Assembly: GCF_900566055.1 (NCBI RefSeq)
Contig: NZ_UPHQ01000224.1
Span: 1 to 64,000, forward strand
Direction of reading: 5' to 3'
DNA: 64,000 nucleotides
Source: Mycobacterium innocens
GTDB lineage: Bacteria > Actinomycetota > Actinomycetes > Mycobacteriales > Mycobacteriaceae
Below the pieces are notes generated by a model. It was not told where the DNA came from. It saw nothing but the letters and a program-made list of their open reading frames with translations, and did not search any database. Shown one piece after another: positions 49,294 to 59,859 of this stretch. The position numbers and the translations under genes are program-made. How positions within the stretch are numbered: the first letter of the stretch is position 1; every line of letters begins with the position of its first letter.

Positions 49294-50151
49294 CTAAGGC
49301 GCCGCGCCGGTTTCGCGGCGGGCCAGCAGGACCGCATCGTAGAGCTGACGTGAACGCACGCCCTGATGCGCCGCGGCCACCTGGCTGCAAGCGTCCTTGA
49401 CTCGGATACCGGCCGCGACCAGGTTCTCGACCTCCCCGACCAGCGACGGCAGGTCGGCGTACGGGGTCGCGCCGGCGCCGGCGAGTACCACGGTGATCTC
49501 ACCGAGCACGCCGCCGGTCGCCCAGTCCGCCAACTCGTCAAGAGATCCCCGCACCACTTCCTCATGCACCTTGGTCAGCTCCCGGCAGACCGCGGCCGGA
49601 CGCGCCCCGCCGAGCTGTTCGACGGCATCGCGCAGACACGCGGCCAACCGTCTCGGGGATTCGAAGAACACGCAGGTGCGCTGCTCGTCGGCCAGCGAGG
49701 CCAGCCACGCCCGCCGCGCAGCGCCTTTGCGGGGGGCGAACCCCTCGAAGCAGAACTTGTCCGACGGCAGACCGGACACCACCAGCGCAGTGGTCACCGC
49801 CGACGGCCCGGGCAAGCAGGTCACCGTAATCCCGGCATCGATACAGGCCGCGACCAGTCGATATCCCGGATCGTTGATCACCGGCAATCCGGCGTCGCTG
49901 ACCACCAGCACCGTGGCGCCGGCTCGCATCGCGTCAACCAGCGCCGTCACCCGCAACGCCTCGACCCGGTCGAACAGGCTCACCACCCGCCCGCTGATCT
50001 CGACGTTAAGCGCCCTGGCCAACGTTTTCACCCGTCGGGTGTCCTCGGCCGCCACCACGTCGGCGCCCGCCAACGCGTCGATCAGGCGTGGCGACGCATC
50101 CGCGGGCTGGCCCAACGGAGTGGCGCCGAGCAACAGGCGGCCGGAACTCAT
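49294..50151 (-). CDS. rsmI: RsmI, 16S rRNA C1402 ribose 2'-O-methyltransferase
   Basis: Tetrapyrrole-methylase-fold SAM enzyme acting on 16S rRNA. 285 residues from MSSGRLLLGATPLGQPADAS, the length I recall for Rv1003. The frame extends far upstream, but that is a shadow of pmt. Motifs: GADVVAAEDTRRVKTL, VLVVSDAGLPVINDPGYRLV, LPGPSAVTTALVVSGLPSDKFCFEGF and RTCVFFESPRRL. The start is 24 bp from the divergent pmt start. Confidence 0.95.
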   Translation of the reverse strand: MSSGRLLLGATPLGQPADASPRLIDALAGADVVAAEDTRRVKTLARALNVEISGRVVSLFDRVEALRVTALVDAMRAGATVLVVSDAGLPVINDPGYRLVAACIDAGITVTCLPGPSAVTTALVVSGLPSDKFCFEGFAPRKGAARRAWLASLADEQRTCVFFESPRRLAACLRDAVEQLGGARPAAVCRELTKVHEEVVRGSLDELADWATGGVLGEITVVLAGAGATPYADLPSLVGEVENLVAAGIRVKDACSQVAAAHQGVRSRQLYDAVLLARRETGAAP

Positions 50152-50175
50152 GACGGACAGCCTACGATCGAGCTG

Positions 50176-51732
50176 ATGACCGCCCCGCCCCAACAAACTT
50201 CCGGCCTGGCCGAGGAGCGTGCGGCACCCGTCATCAGCCCCGCGCCGCTGGTACCGATCGCGGATTTCGGGCCGGTGGACCGGATGCGCGGCTGGATTGT
50301 CACCGCCGTGATCACGCTGCTCGCCGCGGTGACCCGGTTTTTGAACCTCGGCTCGCCGACCGATGCCGGCACTCCGATCTTCGACGAGAAGCACTACGCC
50401 CCCCAGGCCTGGCAGGTGTTGCACAACCACGGCGTCGAAGACAATCCCGGGTTCGGCCTGGTCGTCCATCCCCCGGTCGGCAAGCAGATGATCGCGATCG
50501 GCGAGGCCCTGTTCGGTTACAACGGGTTCGGGTGGCGGTTCAGCGGCGCGGTGCTGGGCATCATCCTGGTGGGGCTGGTGACCCGGGTCGTCCGGCGGAT
50601 CGCCCGCTCGACCCTGGTCGGGGGCATCGCCGGAGTGCTGCTGACCTGTGACGGGGTCAGCTTTGTCGCCGCGCGCACCGCGCTGCTGGACGGCTTCCTG
50701 ACCTTCTTCGTGGTCGCGGCTTTCGGCGCCCTCATCGTCGACCGCGATCAGGTTCGCCAACGCATGCACATCGCCATGACCGAGAACCGGGTCGCCGAGA
50801 CGGTGTGGGGACCACGGCTGGGGGTGCGCTGGTGGCGGTTCGGCGCAGGGGTGCTGCTCGGATTGGCCTTCGCAACCAAGTGGTCCGGTCTGTACTTCAT
50901 CGCGTTCTTCGGCGCGATGTCGTTGGCGTTCGACGTGGCGGCACGCCGGCAGTACCAGGTGCCGCGGCCGTGGTTGGGGACGCTGCGGCGCGATCTGTTG
51001 CCTACCGGCTATGCGCTGGCGGCTATCCCGTTCGCGGTCTACCTGGCCAGCTACGCCGGCTGGTTCGCCTCCGAGACCGCGATCGACCGCCACCAAGTTG
51101 GCCTGACGATCGGCCCGGACAGCGTCATCCCGCTGCCCGACGCCGTTCGCTCGCTGTGGTACTACACCGCCAAGGCATTCCACTTCCATGCGACGCTGAC
51201 GAACTCGGCCGGCAACCATCACCCGTGGGAGTCCAAGCCGTGGAGTTGGCCGATGTCGTTGCGGCCGGTGCTGTATGCCATCGACCAACAGAACGTGCCG
51301 GGCTGCGGTGGCCAGTCGTGCGTCAGTGCCGAGCTGCTGGTCGGCACGCCGGCTATGTGGTGGCTGGCGGTGCCGGTCCTCTTGTATGCCGCCTGGCGGA
51401 TGTTCGTCCGGCGAGACTGGCGGTATGCGGTGGTGTTGGTCGGCTACTGCGCCGGCTGGCTGCCGTGGTTCGCCGACATCGACCGGCAGATGTACTTCTT
51501 CTACGCGGCGACCATGGCGCCGTTTCTGGTGATGGCAATCGCGTTGATTCTCGGCGACATCCTCTACCAATCTGGTCAGGGCGCGGAGCGCCGTACCCTG
51601 GGGATGATCGTGGTGAGCTGCTATGTGGCTTTGGTGGTGACCAACTTCGCCTGGCTGTTCCCGATACTCACCGGGCTGCCGATCTCACAGCAGACCTGGA
51701 ACATGGAGATCTGGCTGCCCAGCTGGCGGTGA
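50176..51732 (+). CDS. pmt: Protein O-mannosyltransferase
   Basis: Multi-span membrane GT-C glycosyltransferase that adds mannose to Ser/Thr of secreted proteins, using polyprenyl-phosphomannose. 518 residues. The acidic catalytic motif of the first loop is IFDEKHYAPQAW (Asp-Glu). PMT-family loops are seen in VVHPPVGKQMIA, FATKWSGLYF and HPWESKPWSWPMSLRP. The frame is open upstream over rsmI, but the conserved start is MTAPPQQTSGLAEE. By context it is the Rv1002c orthologue. Confidence 0.95.
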   Translation: MTAPPQQTSGLAEERAAPVISPAPLVPIADFGPVDRMRGWIVTAVITLLAAVTRFLNLGSPTDAGTPIFDEKHYAPQAWQVLHNHGVEDNPGFGLVVHPPVGKQMIAIGEALFGYNGFGWRFSGAVLGIILVGLVTRVVRRIARSTLVGGIAGVLLTCDGVSFVAARTALLDGFLTFFVVAAFGALIVDRDQVRQRMHIAMTENRVAETVWGPRLGVRWWRFGAGVLLGLAFATKWSGLYFIAFFGAMSLAFDVAARRQYQVPRPWLGTLRRDLLPTGYALAAIPFAVYLASYAGWFASETAIDRHQVGLTIGPDSVIPLPDAVRSLWYYTAKAFHFHATLTNSAGNHHPWESKPWSWPMSLRPVLYAIDQQNVPGCGGQSCVSAELLVGTPAMWWLAVPVLLYAAWRMFVRRDWRYAVVLVGYCAGWLPWFADIDRQMYFFYAATMAPFLVMAIALILGDILYQSGQGAERRTLGMIVVSCYVALVVTNFAWLFPILTGLPISQQTWNMEIWLPSWR

Positions 51733-51745
51733 CGGCTTCGGATTG

Positions 51746-51808
51746 CGCCGAGATTGCCGTCATGGCTGTGGTTGGGGCGTCCGCACGACCCTGGCGGCAA
51801 TCTCGACG
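51746..51808. repeat. Palindromic intergenic repeat, copy 1
   Basis: Left arm CGCCGAGATTGCCGTCATGG and right arm CCCTGGCGGCAATCTCGACG are near inverted copies separated by about 20 bases that include GCTGTGGTTGGG. Copies 2 and 3 nearby share the same arms and inner motif. The unit lies just past the pmt stop. Confidence 0.8.
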
Positions 51809-51829
51809 ACAATGTCCGCGCCCGTTGAC

Positions 51830-51914
51830 GCCCACATTGCCGCTACGGCTGTGGTTGGGCCACCATCCGCGACCTCCCCCGCAAGCGGGAAGTGCCCCAG
51901 GCGGCAATCTCGGC
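51830..51914. repeat. Palindromic intergenic repeat, copy 2, with an embedded second repeat
   Basis: Arms CATTGCCGCTACGGCTGTGG and AGGCGGCAATCTCGGCGAC match copies 1 and 3. The loop is longer because it contains GACCTCCCCCGCAAGCGGGA (51871-51890), related to the repeat cluster at 29.8 kb. So one repeat family appears inserted in another. It ends about 34 bp before the DUF559 gene. Confidence 0.75.
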
Positions 51915-51947
51915 GACGCTGTCGGTCGCTGAGCGCATCATCGGCGC

Positions 51948-52802
51948 GTGGCAAAGGTCTTTCTCGCAAGCGAAGCGATAGCGGACGGCGCACTCACCCG
52001 AGGCCAATTGCGTTGGAACTACCGGCGAATCCATCGCGGCGTCTATGTGCCGAAGGACGCGCCTCGAACGTTGCGTGACGACATCCGCGCGGCTTGGTTG
52101 TGGTCCGGGCGCCGGGGGGTGATCGCCGGCCGCGCTGCCGCCGCTCTCCACGGGGCGAGATGGGTCGATGACTTCACCCCCGTCGAGTTGTTAGGCCCGT
52201 TCAACCATCCACCGCCGGGCGTCATCGTTCGCCGGGAACGCTTCAGCGCGGACGACGTCGTCGAAGTGGCCGGCCTGCGCGTAACGAATGCGGCACGTAC
52301 GGCCTTCGATCTGGGCCGGCACTTGCCGCGTGGCATGGCCGTTGCTCATCTCGACGCACTCGCCGCGGTGACCGGCCTCAAGGCGACCGATGTCACGCCA
52401 TTGTTTGACCGATACCAAGGAGCCAGGGGTATCCGCGACTGCCGAAAAGCATTGTCTCTGATGGATAGCGGCGCGCAATCGCCGAAAGAAACCTGGCTGC
52501 GACTCGTGCTCGTCGACGCCGGACTGCCCAAGCCTGCCACGCAGATCCGAGTGACCGATGGCCAGCTCGTGTGCTACCTCGATATGGGCTGGGAAGAGCC
52601 GATGGTGGCCCTCGAATACGACGGCGACCAACACCGACGCGAACGCAGACAGTATGTGAAAGACATTCACCGAGCTGAGGTGCTCAATGGTCTTGGCTGG
52701 CAGGTGATCAAGGTGATCAATGAGGACAGCGCCGAACTCGTCGTCAAGCGCGTTCGTGACGCGTTGGCCCGCCGCTCGTCGAGATTGCCGCAACGGCTGT
52801 GA
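51948..52802 (+). CDS. AbiEi-like / DUF559 endonuclease-fold protein
   Basis: 284 residues from a GTG. The N-terminal part resembles the wing-helix AbiEi antitoxin-type module (ALTRGQLRWNYRRIHRGVYVP, GVIAGRAAAALHGARW). The C-terminal part is a DUF559/PD-(D/E)xK-like fold: VCYLDMGWEEPMVALEYDGDQHR with the acidic and Glu residues, then QYVKDIHRAEVLNGLGWQVIKV. Such proteins are common and repeated in actinobacteria; no role is proven. No partner toxin gene (AbiEii-like) is adjacent. The gene is bracketed by two copies of one palindromic repeat, and its stop lies inside the right-hand copy. I do not recall it between pmt and arcA in M. tuberculosis. Confidence 0.8.
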   Translation: MAKVFLASEAIADGALTRGQLRWNYRRIHRGVYVPKDAPRTLRDDIRAAWLWSGRRGVIAGRAAAALHGARWVDDFTPVELLGPFNHPPPGVIVRRERFSADDVVEVAGLRVTNAARTAFDLGRHLPRGMAVAHLDALAAVTGLKATDVTPLFDRYQGARGIRDCRKALSLMDSGAQSPKETWLRLVLVDAGLPKPATQIRVTDGQLVCYLDMGWEEPMVALEYDGDQHRRERRQYVKDIHRAEVLNGLGWQVIKVINEDSAELVVKRVRDALARRSSRLPQRL

Positions 52803-52840
52803 GCCATACACCGACCACGACCATGGCGGCAATCTCGGCG
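52778..52840. repeat. Palindromic intergenic repeat, copy 3
   Basis: Left arm GTCGAGATTGCCGCAACGGC and right arm ACCATGGCGGCAATCTCGGCG with TGTGAGCC between. The left arm encodes the last residues and stop (RLPQRL) of the DUF559 gene, so the gene has either captured or grown into the repeat. Confidence 0.8.
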
Positions 52841-52846
52841 CATGGG

Positions 52847-54052
52847 CTAAAGCGGGTCGCGGGCGGCCGGGCAGGACATGCAACGCGGCCCGCCCCGGCC
52901 GGTACCCAGCTCCGAGCCCGCGATGGTCAGCACCTCGATACCGGCCGCCTCCAACCGGGCGTTGGTCTGCGCGTTGCGCTCGTAGGCGACGACGACACCC
53001 GGTGCCAGTGCCAAGGTGTTGTTGCCGTCGTCCCATTGTTCGCGTTCGGCGACGACGGGGTCCAGGCCGGTGTCGATGACTCGCAGCTTGTCGATGCCCA
53101 TCGCGTCGGAAGCAGCCCGTACAAATGGGGCCGCATCGCTGATCGCCACGCCATTGGGCGAACGCTGGATGGTGAACGCCGAGAGGTTGTCGACGACGGC
53201 GGCATACATCACCACGGTGTCGACGTCCACCATGGTGCACACGGTGTCCAGATGCATTTGCGCACGCTTCTGAGCAATCGGCACCGCGAGCACGGTGTGC
53301 GCAAGGTCGTCGTCGAACAGGCTGCGCGCCAAGGCTTCCGCGCCGGCCGGGCTGGTACGCTCGCCGACCCCGACGGCGACCACACCGGGGGCCAGCAACA
53401 GCACGTCGCCACCCTCGACGGGAGCGGTGCGTGATTCGTAGGCCCGCCGCACCCCGGTGAACCGCGGGTGATGGGCATAGATGATGTCGGTCAACGATGC
53501 CTCACGAACCCGCGCCCGCAGCGCCAGCGACGGGATGACCACCCGCGGACCGATCCAGATCGACGAGTCGCGGGTGAACACCAGGTTCGGTAGTGGCTCG
53601 ATGACGAAATCCCCGCCATGGTGCATGCGGACCACCAGCGACACGTCGGTCCGGATATCGGACGGCAGCTCGTTGAACGTCATCCCGGCGGTCAGCATAT
53701 GCGCCAGCCGGACCGGGTTCAGACTACGTAAATATGCCGAAAGCTGTTGCGCCAGTGGCAATCCGAGACGGCGCGCGTCAACCGCGGCGGCGACACCCTG
53801 CATCCTGGCGGCCCCGCTGTCCAGCGCCTCGGTCAGCAGCTGCGACAGCAGCAACACCTCCACCCCCCGCGCGCGCAGCAGTTCGGCGAACTCGTCATGC
53901 TCCTCCTGCGCGCGCGACACCCAGGGCAGCCCGTCGAACAAAAGCTGGTCGCTGTTACGCGGGGTAAGCCGGCGCAGTTCGGTGCCGGGGCGGTGCAGGA
54001 TGGCGACGCGTAGCGTGCCCACCTCGGAATTGGATCCCAACTCGACGCCCAC
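52847..54052 (-). CDS. arcA: Arginine deiminase
   Basis: Hydrolyses arginine to citrulline and ammonia. 401 residues. Motifs: [26 protein letters not shown] with VEGGDVLLL, the catalytic-site [13 protein letters not shown], and the nucleophilic Cys in [10 protein letters not shown] near the C-terminus. No arcB, arcC or arcD is next to it, so a full energy-yielding ADI pathway is not encoded here. By context it is the Rv1001 orthologue. Confidence 0.95.
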   Translation of the reverse strand: MGVELGSNSEVGTLRVAILHRPGTELRRLTPRNSDQLLFDGLPWVSRAQEEHDEFAELLRARGVEVLLLSQLLTEALDSGAARMQGVAAAVDARRLGLPLAQQLSAYLRSLNPVRLAHMLTAGMTFNELPSDIRTDVSLVVRMHHGGDFVIEPLPNLVFTRDSSIWIGPRVVIPSLALRARVREASLTDIIYAHHPRFTGVRRAYESRTAPVEGGDVLLLAPGVVAVGVGERTSPAGAEALARSLFDDDLAHTVLAVPIAQKRAQMHLDTVCTMVDVDTVVMYAAVVDNLSAFTIQRSPNGVAISDAAPFVRAASDAMGIDKLRVIDTGLDPVVAEREQWDDGNNTLALAPGVVVAYERNAQTNARLEAAGIEVLTIAGSELGTGRGGPRCMSCPAARDPL

Positions 54053-54131
54053 AGCATCAAACCGTAGCCGCGGCCAGCCGGCAGGCGTCGCACACCCACT
54101 CCTCGAACTGGTGTGCGATAAACTTGCGGTC

Positions 54132-54728
54132 GTGGCGTTCGCGGTTCAGGGCTCGCTGTTCGAACACAACGAGCGAAGACAACTCGGCAACGGCGCCTTC
54201 ATCGACATCCGCGTGGGCTGGCTGCACGGTGGCGACGACCTGCTGGCGGCGCTGCTGAGCACGGTGCCGTGGCGCTCCGAACGGCGCCAGATGTACGACC
54301 GGGTGGTCGACGTGCCGCGGCTGGTGAGTTTTCACGACCTGACGGTCGAGAACCCGCCGCATCCGCAACTCGCGCGGATTCGCCGGCGCCTCAACGACAT
54401 CTACGGCGGTGAACTGGGTGAGCCGTTCACCACCGTCGGGCTGTGCTACTACCGGGACGGCTCCGACAGCGTCGCCTGGCACGGCGACACCATTGGCCGC
54501 AGCAGCACCGAGGACACCATGGTGGCGATCGTCAGCCTCGGCGCGACCCGGGTCTTCGCGCTGCGCCCGCGCGGCGGCGGAACCTCGTTGCGCTTCCCGC
54601 TGGCGCACGGCGACCTGCTGGTGATGGGCGGATCGTGTCAACGCACCTGGGAGCATGCGGTGCCCAAGACGTCAGCGCCGACCGGTCCGCGGGTCAGCAT
54701 CCAGTTCCGGCCCCGCGACGTGCGCTAG
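54132..54728 (+). CDS. AlkB-like 2-oxoglutarate/Fe(II) dioxygenase
   Basis: 198 residues from a GTG start. The iron facial triad is visible: His and Asp in VAWHGDTIG and the distal His in TWEHAVPK. The 2-oxoglutarate Arg follows in [28 protein letters not shown] fits the AlkB family that repairs alkylated bases in DNA or RNA. The frame is open far upstream across arcA, but that part is a shadow. By context it is the Rv1000c orthologue. Confidence 0.9.
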   Translation: MAFAVQGSLFEHNERRQLGNGAFIDIRVGWLHGGDDLLAALLSTVPWRSERRQMYDRVVDVPRLVSFHDLTVENPPHPQLARIRRRLNDIYGGELGEPFTTVGLCYYRDGSDSVAWHGDTIGRSSTEDTMVAIVSLGATRVFALRPRGGGTSLRFPLAHGDLLVMGGSCQRTWEHAVPKTSAPTGPRVSIQFRPRDVR

Positions 54729-54744
54729 CAGCTAGCGGCCGCTG

Positions 54745-55398
54745 TCAACCCCGGATCGCGACCACCGCCTTGACCAGCAGGTCGCGGGCACGCTGGACAT
54801 CGACCGGCGCAACCGGCTGATTCGGAATCACCAGCGGATTGGCGATCACGTTGACCTGGTAGTAACCGAACTGCGCGGAGTAGTCGTAAAGTTCGCCGGT
54901 GCGGGTCGACCCGTCGACCAGCGCCTGCAGCACGCGATGCACGCCCAGTGTCTGGGCGCCGTCGATGTGCGGCGCGGCAACCACCTCGATGCCGCCTCGC
55001 ACCTGTGCGCCGGAGAAGGCGATCCTGCCGCATTCTTTGCCCGGGTCGTTGAACGGTAGCTGTTGTGAGGTCTCCACCGCGATCACCACGAATCGGTTCC
55101 CGTCGCCCTCGGCTGTTACCGCGGCCATATTGCCCTGCACACCGGGAGGCATCTGTGGGCCCACGGCCGCTTTCGCGCAGTTCGCCGGATCGAAACTCAG
55201 GCCGTCGGGCAGCTTGCGGGCCGCGAAGAACTGTGGATCGATTGCCCTCGGCGGGACGTCGTTGACCGTGAACCCCGGTCCGAAGCCGGACTTCACGTCG
55301 ATGACCTTGGCGATGTCGGCCTTCGGCGACTGGGAGGAGCCCGGCGAACAACCGACGAGCAGGCACCCCGCTGCCAGCGCCAGCACCACCTTCGACAT
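54745..55398 (-). CDS. DUF5642-type lipoprotein (Rv0999-like)
   Basis: 217 residues from MSKVVLALAAGCLLVGC, with a clear signal peptide and lipobox (Cys17). The mature part contains KSGFGPGFTVNDVPPRAIDP, FVVIAVETSQQLPF, HIDGAQTLGVHR and a C-terminal ARDLLVKAVVAIRG. These features are shared with the neighbouring gene, so the two are tandem paralogues of a mycobacterial lipoprotein family of unknown function. The frame also opens 6 codons earlier. Confidence 0.85.
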   Translation of the reverse strand: MSKVVLALAAGCLLVGCSPGSSQSPKADIAKVIDVKSGFGPGFTVNDVPPRAIDPQFFAARKLPDGLSFDPANCAKAAVGPQMPPGVQGNMAAVTAEGDGNRFVVIAVETSQQLPFNDPGKECGRIAFSGAQVRGGIEVVAAPHIDGAQTLGVHRVLQALVDGSTRTGELYDYSAQFGYYQVNVIANPLVIPNQPVAPVDVQRARDLLVKAVVAIRG

Positions 55399-55425
55399 CG
55401 TGGCCACCCTACCCAATGCGGTTGC

Positions 55426-56103
55426 TCAGCCCCGTAACGTCGACACCGTTTTGACCAGCAGATCGGCGGCGAACCGCGGTGGCAGCGGCGGAAGTATGGA
55501 CCCGGGGTCGGTGGTCAGCGTGGTGAACGCGTAGTAGTCGCCCAGGTAGGCGACGAAAGTATAGGTGCGCGAATCGATTTCGGTGCCAGACTCCACGGAT
55601 GTGCGGACGTCGGCCACCATGCCGAGGGTTTGCGCGCCGTCGATGCGCGGCGGGTCGATGAGACGGATGCCGGCGGTGGTGTGTCCGTCCGACATCGTCC
55701 ACTGCCCACAGCCGGCAACCAGGTCGCTTCCCGGCACCACCGGCCCCGGCCGCACGGCCACCACGACGGCGTCCACGATGCCGCCCTCCCCCGACCCGGA
55801 CACCCCCCGCGCGGACTGGTCGCGGCCGTCGCCGGGGTCGGCGAGGGTCGCGCATGGTGCGGGCTGGGCGGTCGCGTTGGCGCCGAGACCGAAAATCAGT
55901 CGCGGTGACGCCGCCGCGGGAATGTCCCTGGTCACTTCGTAACCTGGCGGCAGCTCACGGCTGATTCTTTTGATGTTGGCCGGGTTGACGGTCCCGCGAT
56001 GAGCCGACGGCGAGGTAGGGGTCGGCGCGGTCACCGGCGCCGGCGATTGCGCACAGGCAGCCGCCAGCGCCGTCGCCATCACGCCAATCCACAACGGCCG
56101 CAT
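55426..56103 (-). CDS. DUF5642-type lipoprotein, second paralogue
   Basis: 225 residues. The signal peptide ends at the lipobox-like AAAC (Cys17), then a Thr/Pro-rich linker. The domain shows ISRELPPGYEVTRDIP, VAGCGQWTMSD, RIDGAQTLGMVADV and the C-terminal AADLLVKTVSTLRG, parallel to the adjacent gene. It is 27 bp upstream of that gene and 12 bp downstream of pat, so the three are probably co-transcribed. Role unknown. Confidence 0.85.
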   Translation of the reverse strand: MRPLWIGVMATALAAACAQSPAPVTAPTPTSPSAHRGTVNPANIKRISRELPPGYEVTRDIPAAASPRLIFGLGANATAQPAPCATLADPGDGRDQSARGVSGSGEGGIVDAVVVAVRPGPVVPGSDLVAGCGQWTMSDGHTTAGIRLIDPPRIDGAQTLGMVADVRTSVESGTEIDSRTYTFVAYLGDYYAFTTLTTDPGSILPPLPPRFAADLLVKTVSTLRG

Positions 56104-56115
56104 GGTCGCCGGCCC

Positions 56116-57162
<1,047 letters not shown>

Positions 57163-57255
57163 CTATGGCGTCGGCTGCCGCTGCAGCAACACCGCACGGC
57201 GCAGATTAGCCTGACACCAGACAATTAAACCCCGGCCTCTTGGACCAGACCTGCG

Positions 57256-58002
57256 ATGAACACCAGCCAGGATCCGCGCGAGTCGACCCGTGGTCTGCTC
57301 AATACGGCCGCCGTGCTGCGGCACGGCTTCCTCGACGTGTTGGGCGAATCGACGAGTTCGCCGGTTCCGACGTTTGCGCAGCGGGCGATGAACAGCCGGT
57401 TGGTCGCGACCGTGTACGAGCGGTTGTGGCGTCCGACGTCCTTCTACCTCGCCAGCGGTATCACCGCCCGGGCCGAGCAGCGGCGTGCCGCCGCGGCGTT
57501 GCGCCTTTCGACTGCTCACCGGTTGCTCGATGTAGCGTGTGGCCCGGGGAATTTCACCGCACCGCTGGCCCGCTGTCTGCCGGCCGGGGCTCTCGCGGTG
57601 GGGTTCGACATTTCCGAACCGATGCTGACTCGTGCCGTGGTGGACAACGACGGGCCGCAGACCTGTTACGTCCGCGGCGACGCCCGCGTGTTGCCGTTCG
57701 ACGACGAAACATTCGATGCGGTCTGCTGTTTCGGCGCGCTGTACCTGATGCCCGAACCGTTCGACATCACCCGCGAAATGCTGCGGGTACTGCGGCCCGG
57801 CGGCCGGATCGCGATCCTCACCAGCTATTCCGGGCAAGCGGCGCCAGTCCGTAAGGCGCTGACCGCAACAGCCAATCTGATCGGGCTTGCCATGTTCGAC
57901 CGACGCAGCTTCGTCGACCTGTTCTCCTCGGCCGGTCTGGTCGACATCGAGCAGCAGACACAGCGGGCGGTGCAGTTCGTCGCGGCCACCAAGCCCCGGT
58001 GA
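57256..58002 (+). CDS. Class I SAM-dependent methyltransferase
   Basis: 248 residues. SAM motif I is LLDVACGPGNFTAPLA; motif II/III correspond to GFDISEPML and LPFDDETFDAVCCFGAL. The C-terminal AGLVDIEQQTQRAVQFVAATKPR is typical of mycobacterial small-molecule methyltransferases. Substrate unknown. Divergent from pat, about 140 bp between starts. The N-terminal 60 residues contain FAQRAMNSRLVATVYERLWRP, seen in lipid or quinone methyltransferase relatives. Confidence 0.85.
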   Translation: MNTSQDPRESTRGLLNTAAVLRHGFLDVLGESTSSPVPTFAQRAMNSRLVATVYERLWRPTSFYLASGITARAEQRRAAAALRLSTAHRLLDVACGPGNFTAPLARCLPAGALAVGFDISEPMLTRAVVDNDGPQTCYVRGDARVLPFDDETFDAVCCFGALYLMPEPFDITREMLRVLRPGGRIAILTSYSGQAAPVRKALTATANLIGLAMFDRRSFVDLFSSAGLVDIEQQTQRAVQFVAATKPR

Positions 58003-58293
58003 GCACCGATCCGTGGATGCTCGGGTGATTTGATCGGCGCGCAAACCTTTGACTGGGCGAATGGAAAACCCTGCGGCGCAACATCTTCGGTTAATCCAAC
58101 CGGCGCCACAACCCCGAAAGCCGCGGCCAGTGTGTGCCCGGAATTCCAGGAAGGCTCGCCCGTTTCGAAAACGACGCACTGCTTTTGGCGAACAACGCCA
58201 AAAAACCGGCGCACGACACACCGGATTCGCGTCGTGGTGAATCGTCGCCGCAAATCTACCCTGAACCGCAATGTATGCGGGAAGGACACGGTG

Positions 58294-59853
58294 GTGAGTA
58301 AGCACCCAGTCGATGGGATGTCGCGGCGGGAGTTCATGGCTAGAATCGCCGCCGCAGGCAGCGCCGGGGCGTTGATGTCGTTGGCTGGCCCGGTGATCGA
58401 AAGGGCTTACGGGGCCGGCCCTTGCTCCGGCCATTTGACCGATATCGAGCACTTCGTGTTGATGTTGCAGGAGAACCGGTCATTCGATCACTTCTTCGGC
58501 ACGCTGTCGGGCGTCAATGGATTCGACACGCCTTCGCCAGCATTCCAGCAAAAAGGCTGGAACCCGCAGACCCAGTCGATTGACCCCGCCGGCGTGACCA
58601 TCCCGTACCGTTTTGACACCACCAGGGGCCCGGTCCTCAATGGCGCGTGCGTGAACGACCCCGCCCACCAATGGATCACCATCCACCAGTCCTGGAACAA
58701 CGGCGCCAACGACAATTGGTTGCCAGCGCAGGCGCAACAACAAACGCTGCAGGGCAATGTCCCGGTGTCGATGGGTTATTACACCCGCCGAGACCAACCG
58801 ATCCACTACATGCTGGCTGACACCTTCACCATCTGTGATGGCTATTACTGTTCGCTGCTGGGCGGAACTTCGCCCAACCGGCTGTACTGGATAAGCGCCT
58901 GGATCGACCCCGACGGCGTTGCGGGCGGTCCGCTGCTGGTAGACCCCACTATCCAACCGCAAGCCCAATTCAGTTGGCGCACCATGCCGGACAACCTCAG
59001 CGATGCCGGCATCAGTTGGAAGGTGTACCAAAACAAGCTTCTGGGAGCGCTCAACAACACGGTCATCGGTTACAACGGCATGCTCGTTGACTTCAAGCAG
59101 GCTCAGGATCCGCGTTCCAACATTGCCCGCAACGGCATCGCCCCGACTTATCCCTTGGACTTCGTCGCCGACGTCGCAGCCAACAGGCTGCCCCAGGTTT
59201 CGTGGGTGCTGCCCGGGTTTCAGGTGTCCGAGCATCCCGGACTACCGATAACACCGGCCGTCGGCGGCACCGCGATCGTGAATATCCTCCGCATCTTGCT
59301 GTCCAATCCCCAGGTGTGGGAAAAGACCGCGTTGATCGTCAGCTTCGACGAGAACGGGGGCTTCTTTGACCACGTGACACCGCCCACTGCGCCACCGGGA
59401 ACTCCCGGCGAGTACGTCACGGTGCCCGATATCGACGCGGTCACGGGTTCGGGCGGCATCCGCGGGCCGATCGGTCTGGGTTATCGCGTGCCCTGCTTCG
59501 TCATCTCTCCCTACAGCCGTGGCCCGCTGATGGTGCATGACACCTTCGACCACACCTCGCAGCTGCGGTTGCTCGAGAAGCGGTTCGGTGTGCCGGTCCC
59601 CAACCTGAGTGCCTGGCGACGAAGCGTGACCGGCGATATGACGTCGACGTTCAACTTCGCCGTCCCGCCCAACCCAGCGCCACCGAACTTGGACCACCCC
59701 GCATTGCAGGCCATTCCGCCGCAGGTGCAATGCGTTCCAGACACCGTCGCAACTTTCGCGAAGGTCACTCCTCCGTATCGGGTGCCCTTCCCTCAGGTAA
59801 TGCCCACGCAGGAGACGACACCCGCCCGCGGAATTCCTAGCGGTCCGTGCTGA
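58294..59853 (+). CDS. Tat-exported phospholipase C (PlcA/B/C-like)
   Basis: 519 residues from a GTG 7 bp after GAAGGA. The Tat signal is [10 protein letters not shown] followed by a hydrophobic stretch up to YGAG. The mature protein belongs to the mycobacterial phospholipase C / acid phosphatase family: [67 protein letters not shown] and [15 protein letters not shown]. It should cleave phosphatidylcholine or sphingomyelin at the cell surface. I cannot say which of PlcA-D is closest. A 290-bp gap separates it from the methyltransferase. No PPE gene is directly adjacent, unlike M. tuberculosis plcABC. Confidence 0.92.
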   Translation: MSKHPVDGMSRREFMARIAAAGSAGALMSLAGPVIERAYGAGPCSGHLTDIEHFVLMLQENRSFDHFFGTLSGVNGFDTPSPAFQQKGWNPQTQSIDPAGVTIPYRFDTTRGPVLNGACVNDPAHQWITIHQSWNNGANDNWLPAQAQQQTLQGNVPVSMGYYTRRDQPIHYMLADTFTICDGYYCSLLGGTSPNRLYWISAWIDPDGVAGGPLLVDPTIQPQAQFSWRTMPDNLSDAGISWKVYQNKLLGALNNTVIGYNGMLVDFKQAQDPRSNIARNGIAPTYPLDFVADVAANRLPQVSWVLPGFQVSEHPGLPITPAVGGTAIVNILRILLSNPQVWEKTALIVSFDENGGFFDHVTPPTAPPGTPGEYVTVPDIDAVTGSGGIRGPIGLGYRVPCFVISPYSRGPLMVHDTFDHTSQLRLLEKRFGVPVPNLSAWRRSVTGDMTSTFNFAVPPNPAPPNLDHPALQAIPPQVQCVPDTVATFAKVTPPYRVPFPQVMPTQETTPARGIPSGPC

Positions 59854-59859
59854 AGCGAG

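Noticed and set aside
50152..51570. Long upstream extension of the rsmI frame on the minus strand
   Set aside because: It lies opposite the conserved pmt gene, and the recognisable methyltransferase begins at 50151 with the expected length.
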